The position numbers and the translations under genes are program-made. Below are positions 38,655-53,580 of a stretch of DNA of 64,000 nucleotides, in pieces (positions within the stretch are counted from its first letter, which is position 1; every line of letters begins with the position of its first letter). Below the pieces are notes generated by a model that had not been told where the DNA came from, ran no database searches, and saw only the letters and a program-made list of their open reading frames with translations. Source of the DNA: Flaccisagitta enflata (taxonomy: Eukaryota; Chaetognatha; Sagittoidea; Aphragmophora). The stretch covers positions 52,080,001 to 52,144,000 of the forward strand of contig OZ231127.1 in the NCBI GenBank assembly GCA_965153355.1, read 5' to 3'.

Positions 38655-38695
<41 letters not shown>

Positions 38696-38697
38696 TA

Positions 38698-38785
<88 letters not shown>
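38648..38785. repeat. (CTGT)n microsatellite
   Basis: Occupies the place of the CGTC tract in a short repeat copy. Confidence 0.95.
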
Positions 38786-38787
<2 letters not shown>

Positions 38788-38961
38788 TGGTAACGCATTC
38801 ATAAAATTCACAGAATCTTGCGGGTTTTTTAAAAGTAGCATACATAAAATCATTTATTCATTTAATCATTCGTTCTTTCATAAATGACATTCATTCATAA
38901 AAAAACATTCATTCATAGAATATATTCATTCATAAAATCATTCATAAAACATTCATTCATA

Positions 38962-39125
38962 AACAAGGCCGGATACACGGCCATCAGTTGCGGACGGGTG
39001 GGCAGGGGCGGTAATGCGCGTTTTCCCACTTTTCAACTCGATGGTTACGGACGGACCAACGGACCGACGGATCGACCGACGGACGGACAAAGCCTCTTAT
39101 AGAGTTGCGTGTCCGCAACTAAAAA
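38962..39125 (+). mobile_element. Hairpin-tipped short repeat, subfamily B, complete
   Basis: AACAAGGCCGGATACACGGCC start hairpin, internal GTTGCGGAC (38987-38995), GGGTGGGCAGGGGC, a GACGGACC tract, CTCTTATAGAG, tip GTTGCGTGTCCGCAAC (39104-39119), CTAAAAA. The internal 9-mer pairs perfectly with GTCCGCAAC of the tip. Flanked on both sides by the CATTCATTCATAAAA array, so it is clearly an insertion. Confidence 0.9.
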
Positions 39126-39479
39126 CATTCATTCTTAAAAACATTCATTCATAAAATAAATATTCTTTCATAAAAAACATTCATTCATAAAAAAACTATC
39201 ATTCATAAAAAAACATTCATTCATAAAAACATTCATTCATAAAAACATTCATTCATAAAAACATTCATTCATAAAAATCGAATCGTTGGCCTACTTGACC
39301 TTGTTTTCATGTGAATCACTTATTCAAAGGCACTATTGAAGTCACGATATGTCAAAAATGTAAACACCAAGTGTCTGTATAGACTCTAGAGACAATTTGT
39401 CTCATAAAAGCATTGTCGTAATGCAATTGTTCTGATATTGATACGGTGAGTGATTCTGAATGAAACCGAAGAACGCCGA

Positions 39480-39775
39480 TGAATGACACATGACGATGAT
39501 TGCCGCCAAATGACTAGATGTCACCAAATGACACCATATGACACTCAAGTAACGTCGACCGACGCCAGATGACGCCCCGGGGCGCCAGATTACTCCCAAA
39601 GACGAAAAAAAAAACGGCCCAGGACGCCAAATGCCGCCAGATGACACCAAATGACTTCCAAATACAGCGATAGGCGCCATGTACGCCCAAATCATACCGA
39701 TAGACGCCGCATGACGCCGGAGGACGCCAAATGACATTCAAATGACGCCGATAGACGCCAAATGACATCGAAACG
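39480..39775. repeat. Degenerate 9-10 bp minisatellite (ATGACGCCAA)
   Basis: Around 28 loosely matching units (ATGACACCA, AGACGCCAA, ATGACTTCC). Minus-strand frames repeating VIWRHLA come from it. Confidence 0.8.
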
Positions 39776-39903
39776 AGGCAGATGCAAGCCGAGTTTTGGA
39801 GGGGAAAAGAGCAAATGGAGCGTCAATTATGGCGTCAAAATGGCAGAGAAGCTAACCAGGAACCACAAAGACCGCCTGGGAAAACCGAATGACGGCGACA
39901 ATT

Positions 39904-40975
<1,072 letters not shown>

Positions 40976-41065
40976 GAGGTGAGCGTCTGTAGTGTGAAAA
41001 AGAATGATCTCCACCCTCGGCATACCCAGCAGGACCCACTGGTTAGGAGTGTTTTTGTGGAATCT

Positions 41066-41130
<65 letters not shown>
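41066..41130. repeat. (CT)n microsatellite
   Basis: About 32 units. Confidence 0.95.
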
Positions 41131-41133
<3 letters not shown>

Positions 41134-41421
41134 TCTATACAACATAGACACGCACGCAAATGCACACACAAAATCGTGCACGCACAAAAAATATTTTTTT
41201 GCGTGCACCGAAAACCGAACTCTCAGCAGACATCAGCAGAAGGCGCTGCAGCGCCAGCGGCGGTAGCAGCGGCGGCGGCGGCGGTGAGCCAGCTGCAGCC
41301 CGCCGTAGCTTTGGCGCTGCAACACATTAACCAACCCTATGGAAATTGAACTCATTACGCATATGAAAATTTTTCCACGTTTCTCTACGACGCGAGAGAC
41401 TCACAGCCAACGAAATTTTTT

Positions 41422-41426
<5 letters not shown>

Positions 41427-41515
<89 letters not shown>
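41427..41515. repeat. (GA)n microsatellite
   Basis: About 44 units. A short GGC-rich patch lies upstream at 41250-41290. Confidence 0.96.
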
Positions 41516-41519
<4 letters not shown>

Positions 41520-41557
41520 GAAATAAAGAAAAAAATGAGATGGATTCAAGTACCGAC

Positions 41558-43783
41558 CACTAGTGCCCCCAGGGTGGAAAAAAGTTCAAGTTTAGTGACC
41601 ATTGCCCCCACTTGGTTTTTTAGGCTCTACTCAATGTGGGGAAGTGTTTTCTAGCCAAAATCAAATCATCCTTGGGGCGCTTTTTTTTTTAAATGAAAAA
41701 TTCAAGATTTCTAGCTTGATTATGCATACAAAATTTTATTGGTTAGTCTGAGTTATTTTTTGATAGCATACTGTTAATCCTGGCTAAATTCCCTTTTATT
41801 TGATAGGTCGCACTATAGGGTTTTAAAAAGAAATACAATTTTTATATTTTAGGGCAACGTTATGATTTTTGTAGCATAGAAAATGAAACTTTTATTCTCT
41901 TTCAAAACCTTTTAGTGCGACCCATCAAATTAAAGGGAATTTCACCAGGAATAACAATATGCTATCAGAAAGTAAGTTGAACCAACCTGCAAATTTTTAG
42001 TCGCGTGCACGCGACTCTATAACCCGCTCTGTCGGTCTGTCCGTCGGTCCGTCCGTCCGTCCGTCCGTCCGTTGGTCTAACACCGTCCGTCCGTAACACT
42101 TTGCTTTTTTTTGTCGTTTTACGTCATTTTAGGGTATTTTACATCATTTTAAGTCATTTTAAGTCATTCTAAGTCATTTCCAGTCATTTTCAGTTAATTT
42201 TAGTCACTTAAGTCATTTTGTCATTTTTTGTCATTTTTGTCATTTTATATTATTATCATTTTAAGTCATTCTTAGTCATTCTGGTTATTCTAAGTCATTC
42301 TAAGTCATTATGTCATCTGTCATTACAAGTCATTCTAAGTCATTCTAAGTCACTCTAAGTTATTTTTTTGGCTTTTGTAGTTTTTAGTAACACTTTGCTT
42401 TTTTACGTGCTGTTTTGGTCACTCATCTGTCTGAGTCATTTTGAGTCATTTTTTTGTTGTTTTTGGTCATTTTTGTCATGTCTAGTTATTTTGGTTGCTT
42501 TTAGTCATTTTGGTCATTTTGATCATTCATGTCACTTTGTACATTTAAACCATTTGTGTCATTTTTGGGCATTAAAAATATTTTTAAGTCATTTTAAGTC
42601 ATTTTGGAACATTTCAGGTCATTTTTGGTCATTTAACATGGTTTTTTGGTTTTTGTTTTTTTTTTTTTTTTGGTTTTTTTTGTTTGTTTTTTTGTTTTTT
42701 GTTTTTTGTTTTGTTTTGGTTTTGGTTTTGTTATTTTATATTTTTTTAAATTTTTTTGTTTTTTTATTTTTTGGTCATTTATGTTTTTGGCATGTTATGG
42801 TCATTTATGTTTTGGCAAGGGGCTTTTGTCATATATGTCAGCGCCGAAGTCTGTTGGTTTCAAGTCTGCTGATTAAGGTCTCCTGTTTGGGAGTCCAAGG
42901 TCAAGTCTCATGGTTTTAAGTCTGTTGGTTTGTTAATATTTGCTAGCTGGTTTGGTTGGGTTGGTTTAAGTCTGCTGGTTTAAGTCTGCCGATTTAAGTC
43001 TGCTGTTTGTTCGCCGGTTTAAGTCTGCTGGTTTAAGTCTGTTGGTTTAGGCCTGTTGGTCTAAGTCTTCTGGTTTAAGTCTGCTGGGTTTGAGTCTGCT
43101 GTTTGAGTCTGCTGGTTTGAGTCTGCTGGTTTGAGTCTGCTGGTTTGAGTCTGCTGGTTTGAGTCTGCTGGTTTGAGTCTGCTGGTTTGAGTCTGCTGGT
43201 TTGAGTCTGCTGGTTTGAGTCTGCTGGTTGGAGTCTGCTGGTTTAAGTATGCTGGTTTAAGTATGCTGGTTTAAGTCTGCTGGTTTGGGTCTGGTTTGAG
43301 TCTGGTTTGAGCCTGGTTTGAGTCTGGTTCATGTCTGGTTTAAGGCTGGTTTAAGTCTGGTTTATGTCTAGTTTATGTCTGGTTTTTGTCTGGTTTATGT
43401 CTGGTTTATGTCTGGTTTATGTCTGGTTTATGTCTGGTTTTGGTCTGGTTTACATCTGGTTTTGATCTGGTTTAGGTCTGGTTTAATTCTGGTTTGAGTC
43501 TGGTTTGAGTCTGGTTTTAGTCTGGTTTGAGTCTGGTTTGGGTCTGGTTTAAGTCTGATTTTCGATAAAAAGATAGAATAAGGAGTCAGGTCAGTTCAGT
43601 TATTCTTGTTTTATTAAAAATCATGCAAAAAATCTTGAATTTTTCACTTTTTTCAAAAAGCGCCCCAAGGATGATTTGAATTTGGCTAGAAAACATTTCC
43701 CCACATTGAGTAGAGCCTAGAAAACCAAGTGGGGGCAATGGTCACTCAACTTGAACTTTTTTTCTACCCTGGGGGCACTAGTG
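41558..43783. mobile_element. Foldback element with CACTAGTG ends, split by a long-form short repeat
   Basis: The ends are inverted repeats CACTAGTGCCCCCAGGGT over about 150 bp (ACCATTGCCCCCACTTGG, TCAAATCATCCTTGGGGCGC). CGAC flanks both ends (41554-41557, 43784-43787), a possible 4-bp duplication. A second inverted pair lies inside at 41745-41985 (ATAGCATAYTGTTAWTCCTGG). A CACTA start with a short duplication suggests the CMC group, unproven. The insertion at 41995-43610 lies in the centre. No transposase. Confidence 0.75.
41995..43610 (-). mobile_element. Long-form hairpin-tipped repeat with internal tandem arrays
   Basis: In the sense direction it starts AACAAGAATAACTGAACTG, lacking the GGCC start hairpin. 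It carries (CAGACTTAAAC)n and (CAGCAGACTTAAAC)n arrays (43560 down to 42890), an A/C-rich stretch, a (TGACTTAAAA)n array (42370-42110), GGACG units, and the tip GTCGCGTGCACGCGAC plus CTAAAAA. The order is the same as in 59524-61322. Frames here are repeat artefacts. Confidence 0.85.
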
Positions 43784-43889
43784 CGACGGACAGACGAAAT
43801 GACTTTAGGACACAAACGAGCACAAGAAACAAAAACGGACTATAACATATAACCAGGAAAACATAGACTCAATTGATATAAGTAGAGGG

Positions 43890-44008
<119 letters not shown>

Positions 44009-44189
44009 GGAAGTAACTTCGAAGTGCTGTAAAAAGAACGTTTAACCGTTTAATTGTTGCGCATAATCACCATAATGACTGAGAAAGTGAGAACAGAGAA
44101 GGAAAAAAGTGGCAGGAGGTAAAAGGCTGATGAACTTAATGAAAGGGGACGATGTGGAGGATGGGAAGAAAAGAAGAGAAAGAACGTGA

Positions 44190-44246
44190 TCGAGAAGAAG
44201 AAGAAGAAGAAAAAAGGTAGAAGAAGAAAAAGAAGATGAAGAAGAA

Positions 44247-44293
<47 letters not shown>

Positions 44294-44375
44294 AGAAGAA
44301 GAAGAAGAAGAAGAAGAAGAAGAAGAAGAAGAAGAAGAAGAAGAAGAAGAAGAAGAAGAATTAGAAGGAGAAGAT

Positions 44376-44407
<32 letters not shown>

Positions 44408-44432
44408 AGAAGAAGAAGAAGAAGAAGAAGAA

Positions 44433-44464
<32 letters not shown>

Positions 44465-44600
44465 AGAAGAAAAAGAAGGAGGAGAAGGGGAAAAAGGAGG
44501 AGAAGGGGGAAGAAGAAGAAGAAGAAGAAGAAGAAGAAGAAGAAGAAGAAGAAGAAGAAGAAGAAGAAGAAGAAGAAGAAGAAAAAGAAAAAAAAAGAAT
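44190..44600. repeat. (GAA)n tract, about 410 bp
   Basis: GAA with GGA and AAA variants. Poly-Ser, poly-Leu, poly-Phe and poly-Glu/Lys frames on both strands are artefacts. Confidence 0.95.
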
Positions 44601-44980
44601 GAGGACAAGGAGGAGAAGGAGAAAAAGAAGAGGAAGGAAAAGAAGAAGATGGAGACATAGAAACAAGAAGAATATAGACAAACATGCAGGCAATTTGACA
44701 ATGTATACCAAAAACAGACAGAGAAAAAGATTGAAAGGCTGACAGACAGACAGCCAAACAGACCAAAAGAAAATGAAGAATCTCATGTCCAGTGTGTACT
44801 GAAAATAAAAGTGACAACAAGATGCTGAAGGAGAGACAGACAGACACATGGAGAGACACGCAAAGCAAAGTGAAACGATGAGACAGACAAGGAAAATGAT
44901 TGATTTAACTTAAAGCTCCATTTCAATAGGAAGAAAAGAATTTCGTCCCAAAGATGGTCGTACTTGAAAGAGAAGAGGAA

Positions 44981-46360
<1,380 letters not shown>

Positions 46361-46541
46361 AACAAGGCCGGATACACGGCTACCGAAGTCGCGTGCGGGT
46401 GGGCAGGAACCATATTTGAGGTCACTAGACCATTTGGGTAAGAGCAGTGAGGTCAAAGAAATAAAATCATAAAAAAAAGTAAAACGTGACTGACCGACCG
46501 ACGGACGGAAAAAGCGGGTTGTAGAGTGCACGCGACTAAAA
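46361..46541 (+). mobile_element. Hairpin-tipped short repeat, subfamily A, tip arm deleted
   Basis: AACAAGGCCGGATACACGGC, AGTCGCGTGC, GGGTGGGCAGG, short GACC/GACG tract, then GTAGAGTGCACGCGACTAAAA. The left arm GTCGCG of the tip hairpin is missing, but the right arm still pairs with the internal site. Confidence 0.85.
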
Positions 46542-46572
46542 GTCAGTTCTCGCATAGTTTGAAATGCACTAG

Positions 46573-46620
46573 ATTTTTATCACGTTATCACGTTATCACG
46601 TTATCACGTTATCACGTTAT
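46573..46620. repeat. 9-bp tandem repeat (TTATCACGT)
   Basis: Five near-perfect units. Confidence 0.9.
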
Positions 46621-47278
<658 letters not shown>

Positions 47279-47434
47279 TTTTTTTTCTCACTTTCCCTAT
47301 GTTGCTTTCGCTCTTGCCGTCAATAATTATCATTCTCATTTTTCACTTTCGTCGTAATTAGCAATTTTCGAAAATGATATTTTTTCGAGCGTGATAGTTT
47401 TAGGTTTTGAGTTGGCTTCCATATACCTCTCGGG

Positions 47435-47554
47435 TTTTTAGTTGCGGACACGCAACTCTATAAGAGGCTTTGTCTGTCAGTCCGTTGGCCCGTTGGTCCG
47501 TTGGTCCGTTGGTCCGTGATGCACGGGTTGAAAGTTGTAGACATGCGCGCATCT

Positions 47555-47647
<93 letters not shown>

Positions 47648-47736
47648 CAAGGTTTTCTAGGGGCGTTGGGTGTGGATGGGTTTTGGGAAACCCTGCCCAC
47701 CCGTCCGCAACGATATTGTGACCCCGGGCACTTGTT
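47435..47736 (-). mobile_element. Hairpin-tipped short repeat, subfamily B2, with a (GT)n expansion inside
   Basis: In the sense direction: AACAAGTGCCCGGGGTCAC, internal GTTGCGGAC, GGGTGGGCAGGG, an A/C middle with (CA)n on this strand (47556-47645), a GGACC tract, CTCTTATAGAG, tip GTTGCGTGTCCGCAAC, CTAAAAA. The internal site pairs perfectly with the tip. Confidence 0.85.
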
Positions 47737-48850
47737 TTTTTTTTATCTTTAGATTTCTAACTTTTGCATATGACGATATTGGCATGATGATATTGGCATG
47801 ATGCTATTGCGTGCACCCATCAGCCACTAATCCCCCCTCTCTCAATCTATCTTGCGTGGGATTTAACAACTGTTGGCAAAATGCGTTTCATCATGTTTTC
47901 AAGAAGAGCGGATGACTGACAGAACGTAGTTGTTATCTATGAGTTCGTCGTCCACATTGTTCTTTTGTGTTTATTGAAATAAGTCATCATTAAGCTAGTG
48001 ACTAGCTAGTCATCATTCTCAATATCATTGTCGCTTATTTTGTCCTGACCATACTTGCCTCATCCACCAACTGCGGGGGATGCGTACTTTGGTCGGTCAA
48101 TCCGTCGGTCGACCCGCCAGCAACACGCATTATCATTTATCAATGATTGTTGACCGACCGGTGAGAATCATCATTAAATCACAGATCAATCGAGCCAAAA
48201 GGTCACGACGAGGAAGATGGTCAAAGACGTGGAGGGATGTAGAGAGAAACATCCTCACTCATCAGTGATTGATTATCTGAAGTATGCCGCAGCATTAACA
48301 GCAAAGGTTGGTTGTTTTCTTTGTTCTTTCGTCATGTCTGAACATAGAAAAAAAAAAGAAAAGAGAGAGAAAAAAAAGAAACCAGAATTGCGAAGAAGAA
48401 GTTGCATTGAGAAGTTGACGATGATGACGATGACGATGTGGACGACGATGAGGCCATTAGCTGCGTGTTCAGGTGTGACAGATGACGCTACGGATGAGTG
48501 GCATTGAGAATGTGGGAGTGCCGCCTTTGAAAAAATAGCGAAGAAAGGGAGGAAAGTTTTGGGGTGGCGGAGGAGGAGGGCGTGGAAGGGGGAGCAGAAA
48601 ATGGAGGATGAGGAGGAAGATGAGGGAGAGAAGTGAAACTGAAAGTACAAACGAAAAAGATCGAAAGCCAAGATGGTTTTACTGAGTAGAAAGATGAAGG
48701 TAAAAAAATGGTATAGGTCAAATAATGGGAATGATAAGAATATATCAAAAACGTCGCACTCAAATGATCAATTTGTTCCATAGGTCTCTTTTTGTACGTT
48801 TACACTAGTGCTTACACAAACAAACACTGACATGTACATGGTCTTACACG

Positions 48851-48852
<2 letters not shown>
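47737..48852. other. Unassigned DNA
   Basis: No supported gene. Frames at 48080-48507 and 48273-48781 lack recognisable domains; purine-rich at 48350-48660. Confidence 0.5.

Positions 48853-48901
<49 letters not shown>
48853..48901. repeat. (CA)n microsatellite
   Basis: About 24 units. Confidence 0.95.
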
Positions 48902-48903
<2 letters not shown>

Positions 48904-48952
48904 CGAAACCGCCCCCCCGTGTCAGCGTCCTTGGTTACCGTCTCCCGCCCCA

Positions 48953-49158
<206 letters not shown>

Positions 49159-49278
49159 TGCCGTCCGAGTGCCATTGATCATTTTTCTCTTCACTCTCAA
49201 AGTCGAACTCGCGTTAAAAATTACCAATGACTCAAAACCTCGTGTCTCTGCTTATGGTCCTCGTTGTGCCGATGGACG

Positions 49279-49375
49279 ACCGCGAAACCGCCACCGCCAC
49301 CGCCACCGCCACCGCCACCGCCACCGCCACCGCCACCGCCACCGTCACCGCCACCGCCACCGCCACTGCCACATT
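49279..49375. repeat. (CCACCG)n hexanucleotide tract
   Basis: About 16 units with one CCGTCA variant. Confidence 0.93.
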
Positions 49376-49384
49376 CTACTCTCA

Positions 49385-49560
49385 CCTCTGTCACTCACCG
49401 TCGCCGCCAGTTTCAACTCATATACCATCCCCACCACCGCCGACAGTTTCCACTCAAGCCACCACCTCATATACCACCCCCACCACCGCCGCCACTTTTA
49501 ACTCACACCAGCGCCTCATACACCAATAACACCGCCGCCGCCACTTCTGATTCACGCCTA
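49385..49560. repeat. Minisatellite of about 35-50 bp units
   Basis: Four units starting CGCCGMCA(C/G)TTTYAACTCA, with ATAYACCAYCCCCACCAC at the end. Length varies between units. The frame through it is proline/threonine-rich. Confidence 0.7.
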
Positions 49561-49635
49561 CTACCACTTTTGCAACTTCTACTGCCATTGTCTCCGCCGC
49601 CAACTGGACTGGCCCCAAACATGCCGTCGCTCATA

Positions 49636-49756
<121 letters not shown>

Positions 49757-50992
49757 CAACTACTATGTCAGTCCTCACTCCCTCGCGCGACCTCGTCCTC
49801 ACTGTTATTTTCCCCATATCGCTCATTACCAAAATCTTCTATTTTATCGAGGTTCAACTTGATGCACGCTACTCTTAGGGCTAAGGACACACGCAAATCT
49901 TTGACGACGACCGTCCCTCTCCTCACCATTCCTTCATGTTTCTTTTATGACATAAGTCAAGTTGTTTAAAAGATACTTTTTGTTACTTTTCATGAGTAAC
50001 ATACCCATCGTTTGTACAAATTTTTTGAGTCACTTCTTTGTTGTTTTGCCTATCATTTGTTACATCCTCACTATGGCTATCACATCCGCGCCAGCAACTG
50101 CTTATATATTGATTCTCTTAATGTTGCTGCAGTTGTTGTTATTCTTGCCGACAATGCCATCATTAACGCCGCCACCATCACTTTCGGCGGCGTCATCTTC
50201 ACCACCGCGGCCACGGTCGTGGTTCCACATTCGCCCCTTCCGTAGACAAAGGAATGATTCCCAATGAATCCCCGAGACTCTAACAGGTTGTTATTAATTT
50301 TTTTTCTTCCTCCTCTTCCTCCTCTTCCTCCTTTTCCTCCCCCTCATCCTCATCTCTTTTCTTATTCTTCTTTTTTGATAAATGGCTTCAATCCATTTGC
50401 TAACGCACGCACACATGCACGCATACACAAACGCGTTGCGTGTGCATTTGTGAGTGCGTTTACGTTCGGTCGGGCGCCGCCCGCATGGGAGTCCGAAACG
50501 AGCTCTATCCAAGAATGCACAAACGTACACGCACTCACACACACACACACACAAACCGACTGATATAATATGAAAACGAGCTGCGTATGAGAAGGCGTAT
50601 CGCCATTGACACGCCCCCATTACACCATAGCGTGCGTAATGGGGGGTAACAGGGGTGGGAGAGGGATTTGATTGATAGGGATGACGACAAGGGGAAATGG
50701 GGGGGGGGGGAGAGGCAAGGGAGAGGGTCAAATGGGGGGACGGAGTTAAGGATAAGAAAAGAATGATGTTTTATGACAGGATAATATCCAATGGCCCGGT
50801 GGTATGTTGGTGATTGAAGAGGAGGGTGCGGTGGGGTGGGGGGGGAATGGTCGAAGATAGGGTCAGACAGCTACGGGATCTCAACCAGTGACACCGCAGA
50901 ACGATTCGTTTTGTTTCTTTTCATATTCTTTAGTTAAACGGTATGTCAAATCATTTTCTACCCAAGTGCCTCTTGCCTCCTGTTTGATTGAA
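49757..50992. other. Unassigned DNA
   Basis: CCT/CTC-rich at 50305-50360, poly-G at 50699-50710. No domain in frames at 49962-50731. Confidence 0.5.
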
Positions 50993-51224
50993 AACAAGTG
51001 ACGCGCGGTCACAATATCGTTGCGGACGGGTGGGCAGGGGCATCTTACCCCCATCCACACCCTAACCCACCCCCAACACTCAAACATACACAAAGAGTAT
51101 CTAAAACACTCGTTTCCCCACTTTTCAACTCGATGACCACAACGGACCGACGGACCGACGGACCAATGGACGGACCAACAGACGGAGAAAGCCTCTCATA
51201 GAGTTGCGTGTCCGCAACTAGAAA
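50993..51224 (+). mobile_element. Hairpin-tipped short repeat, subfamily B2, complete
   Basis: AACAAGTGACGCGCGGTCAC (start hairpin GTGAC/GTCAC), AATATC, internal GTTGCGGAC, GGGTGGGCAGGGGC, an A/C-rich middle, GGACCGACG tract, tip GTTGCGTGTCCGCAAC, CTAGAAA. Confidence 0.9.
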
Positions 51225-51665
51225 TATCGCTATTGCATGCGGGTAGAAAGGAATCACCTTCTTAACGTAAAAAAATCACATTTTGAGAAAAAAAATCCTC
51301 AAACCCCTTTAAGAAATCAAGCAATTACATCAACAAACTTTTTAGTTCCTTGATTTTCGTTAGAACGATTTTTGACTGTACATCTCATTCTGTACCCAAA
51401 ATTGACGAGAAATGGTTGAATCTCTTTATTGCCGCATGCGTTAACTCAGCTCATATTCGGTTTCGTTGTCAACAAATTAGAAAATGTCATTAAGCTCGAC
51501 TTTCTACTCTCAGTAGCGTTAAAAGGGAATCAATTAGCGGGCAAAAATATTCGTTATCGTGAAATCGTCAAAAAACCTCATTAAAACAAATCTTATCTAT
51601 CGAAATTCTTTTAGCGAAAAAAGGGAAAAGGGGAAAATTAAAGAAAAAAAAAGAATTAGAAACGA
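51225..51665. other. Unassigned DNA
   Basis: Nothing recognised. Confidence 0.5.
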
Positions 51666-51812
51666 AACAAGGCCAAGTAGGCCAATAAGGTGCGACGTGT
51701 GGATTGTCGAACGAATGCGTTACCGACCGACCGACCGACCAACCGACCAACCAACCAACCGACCAACCGACCGACACAGCCAGTTATAGAGGTGCTTTGT
51801 CGCACCTAAAAA
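51666..51812 (+). mobile_element. Hairpin-tipped short repeat, subfamily C, complete
   Basis: Start AACAAGGCCAAGTAGGCC with hairpin GGCC/GGCC, internal GGTGCGAC (51689-51696), ACGAATGCGTTACC middle, GACC/AACC tract, tip GGTGCTTTGTCGCACC (51791-51806), CTAAAAA. The internal 8-mer pairs with GTCGCACC of the tip. The GGGTGGGCAGGGGC block is absent. Confidence 0.88.
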
Positions 51813-51927
51813 CAGAAAAACAAAAATCCAACATGAAACCCGCCGATCCTACTATCCCTGATTTTTCAACAAATATGTTTGCACCCTCATTCATTGTGTC
51901 TTGGATGTGAGTCTGACCAACTCATCA

Positions 51928-53115
<1,188 letters not shown>

Positions 53116-53118
53116 GAA

Positions 53119-53275
53119 ATGTTTTGTTTTTGTTTTTGTTTTTTGTTTTTTTTTGTTTTGTTTTTGTTTTGTTTTTTTTTTGTTTTTTTTTGTTTTTTTT
53201 TTTTTTTTTTCTTGTTTTTTTTTGTTTTGTTTTGTTTTGTTTTTGTTTTTTTTGTTTTTTTCTTTTTTTTCTGTC
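53119..53275 (-). repeat. A-rich tail of the Jockey-like LINE
   Basis: On the minus strand the sequence is runs of 4-17 A separated by single C or G. Its place, after ORF2 and in the right orientation, fits a LINE 3' tail. Confidence 0.7.
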
Positions 53276-53580
53276 ACAGTGTGAGTGTGGATAAATAACA
53301 AATTTCTAACTCTACTGAGTTGTAAAAAAAAGAAAGAAAACTAATGCCGGTAGACAGACAAACTTTAAACAGACTGACAGACCAGCTGTCACACTTAATT
53401 CTAGGGAACAGATTTTGTAAAAGACATTAGCACGGTGCCGTTTGATTATAGCCAAAGCCGAGGATCGATCCAAAAAAGAATGATATGAACAGGCTGCTGC
53501 GTTCAAGCCTAAAACTAGCGTACAAGACTTCCGAATTCATAAATTACAAGTACTTAATGTACAGTAAAATGAATAATAAT

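Larger units (their letters stand above)
38601..39306 (-). mobile_element. Expanded C-like short repeat with another copy nested inside
   Basis: On the minus strand it starts AACAAGGTCAAGTAGGCC (39289-39306) and ends in a decayed tip (GATGCGAGGACGCGTC) plus TAAAAA at 38601. The tetranucleotide tract has become (CTGT)n (38648-38785). The middle that reads ACGAATGCGTTACC in other C copies is here an array of CATTCATTCATAAAAA units (about 38870-39280). A subfamily B copy is inserted in that array. The link between the two ends is an inference. Confidence 0.5.
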
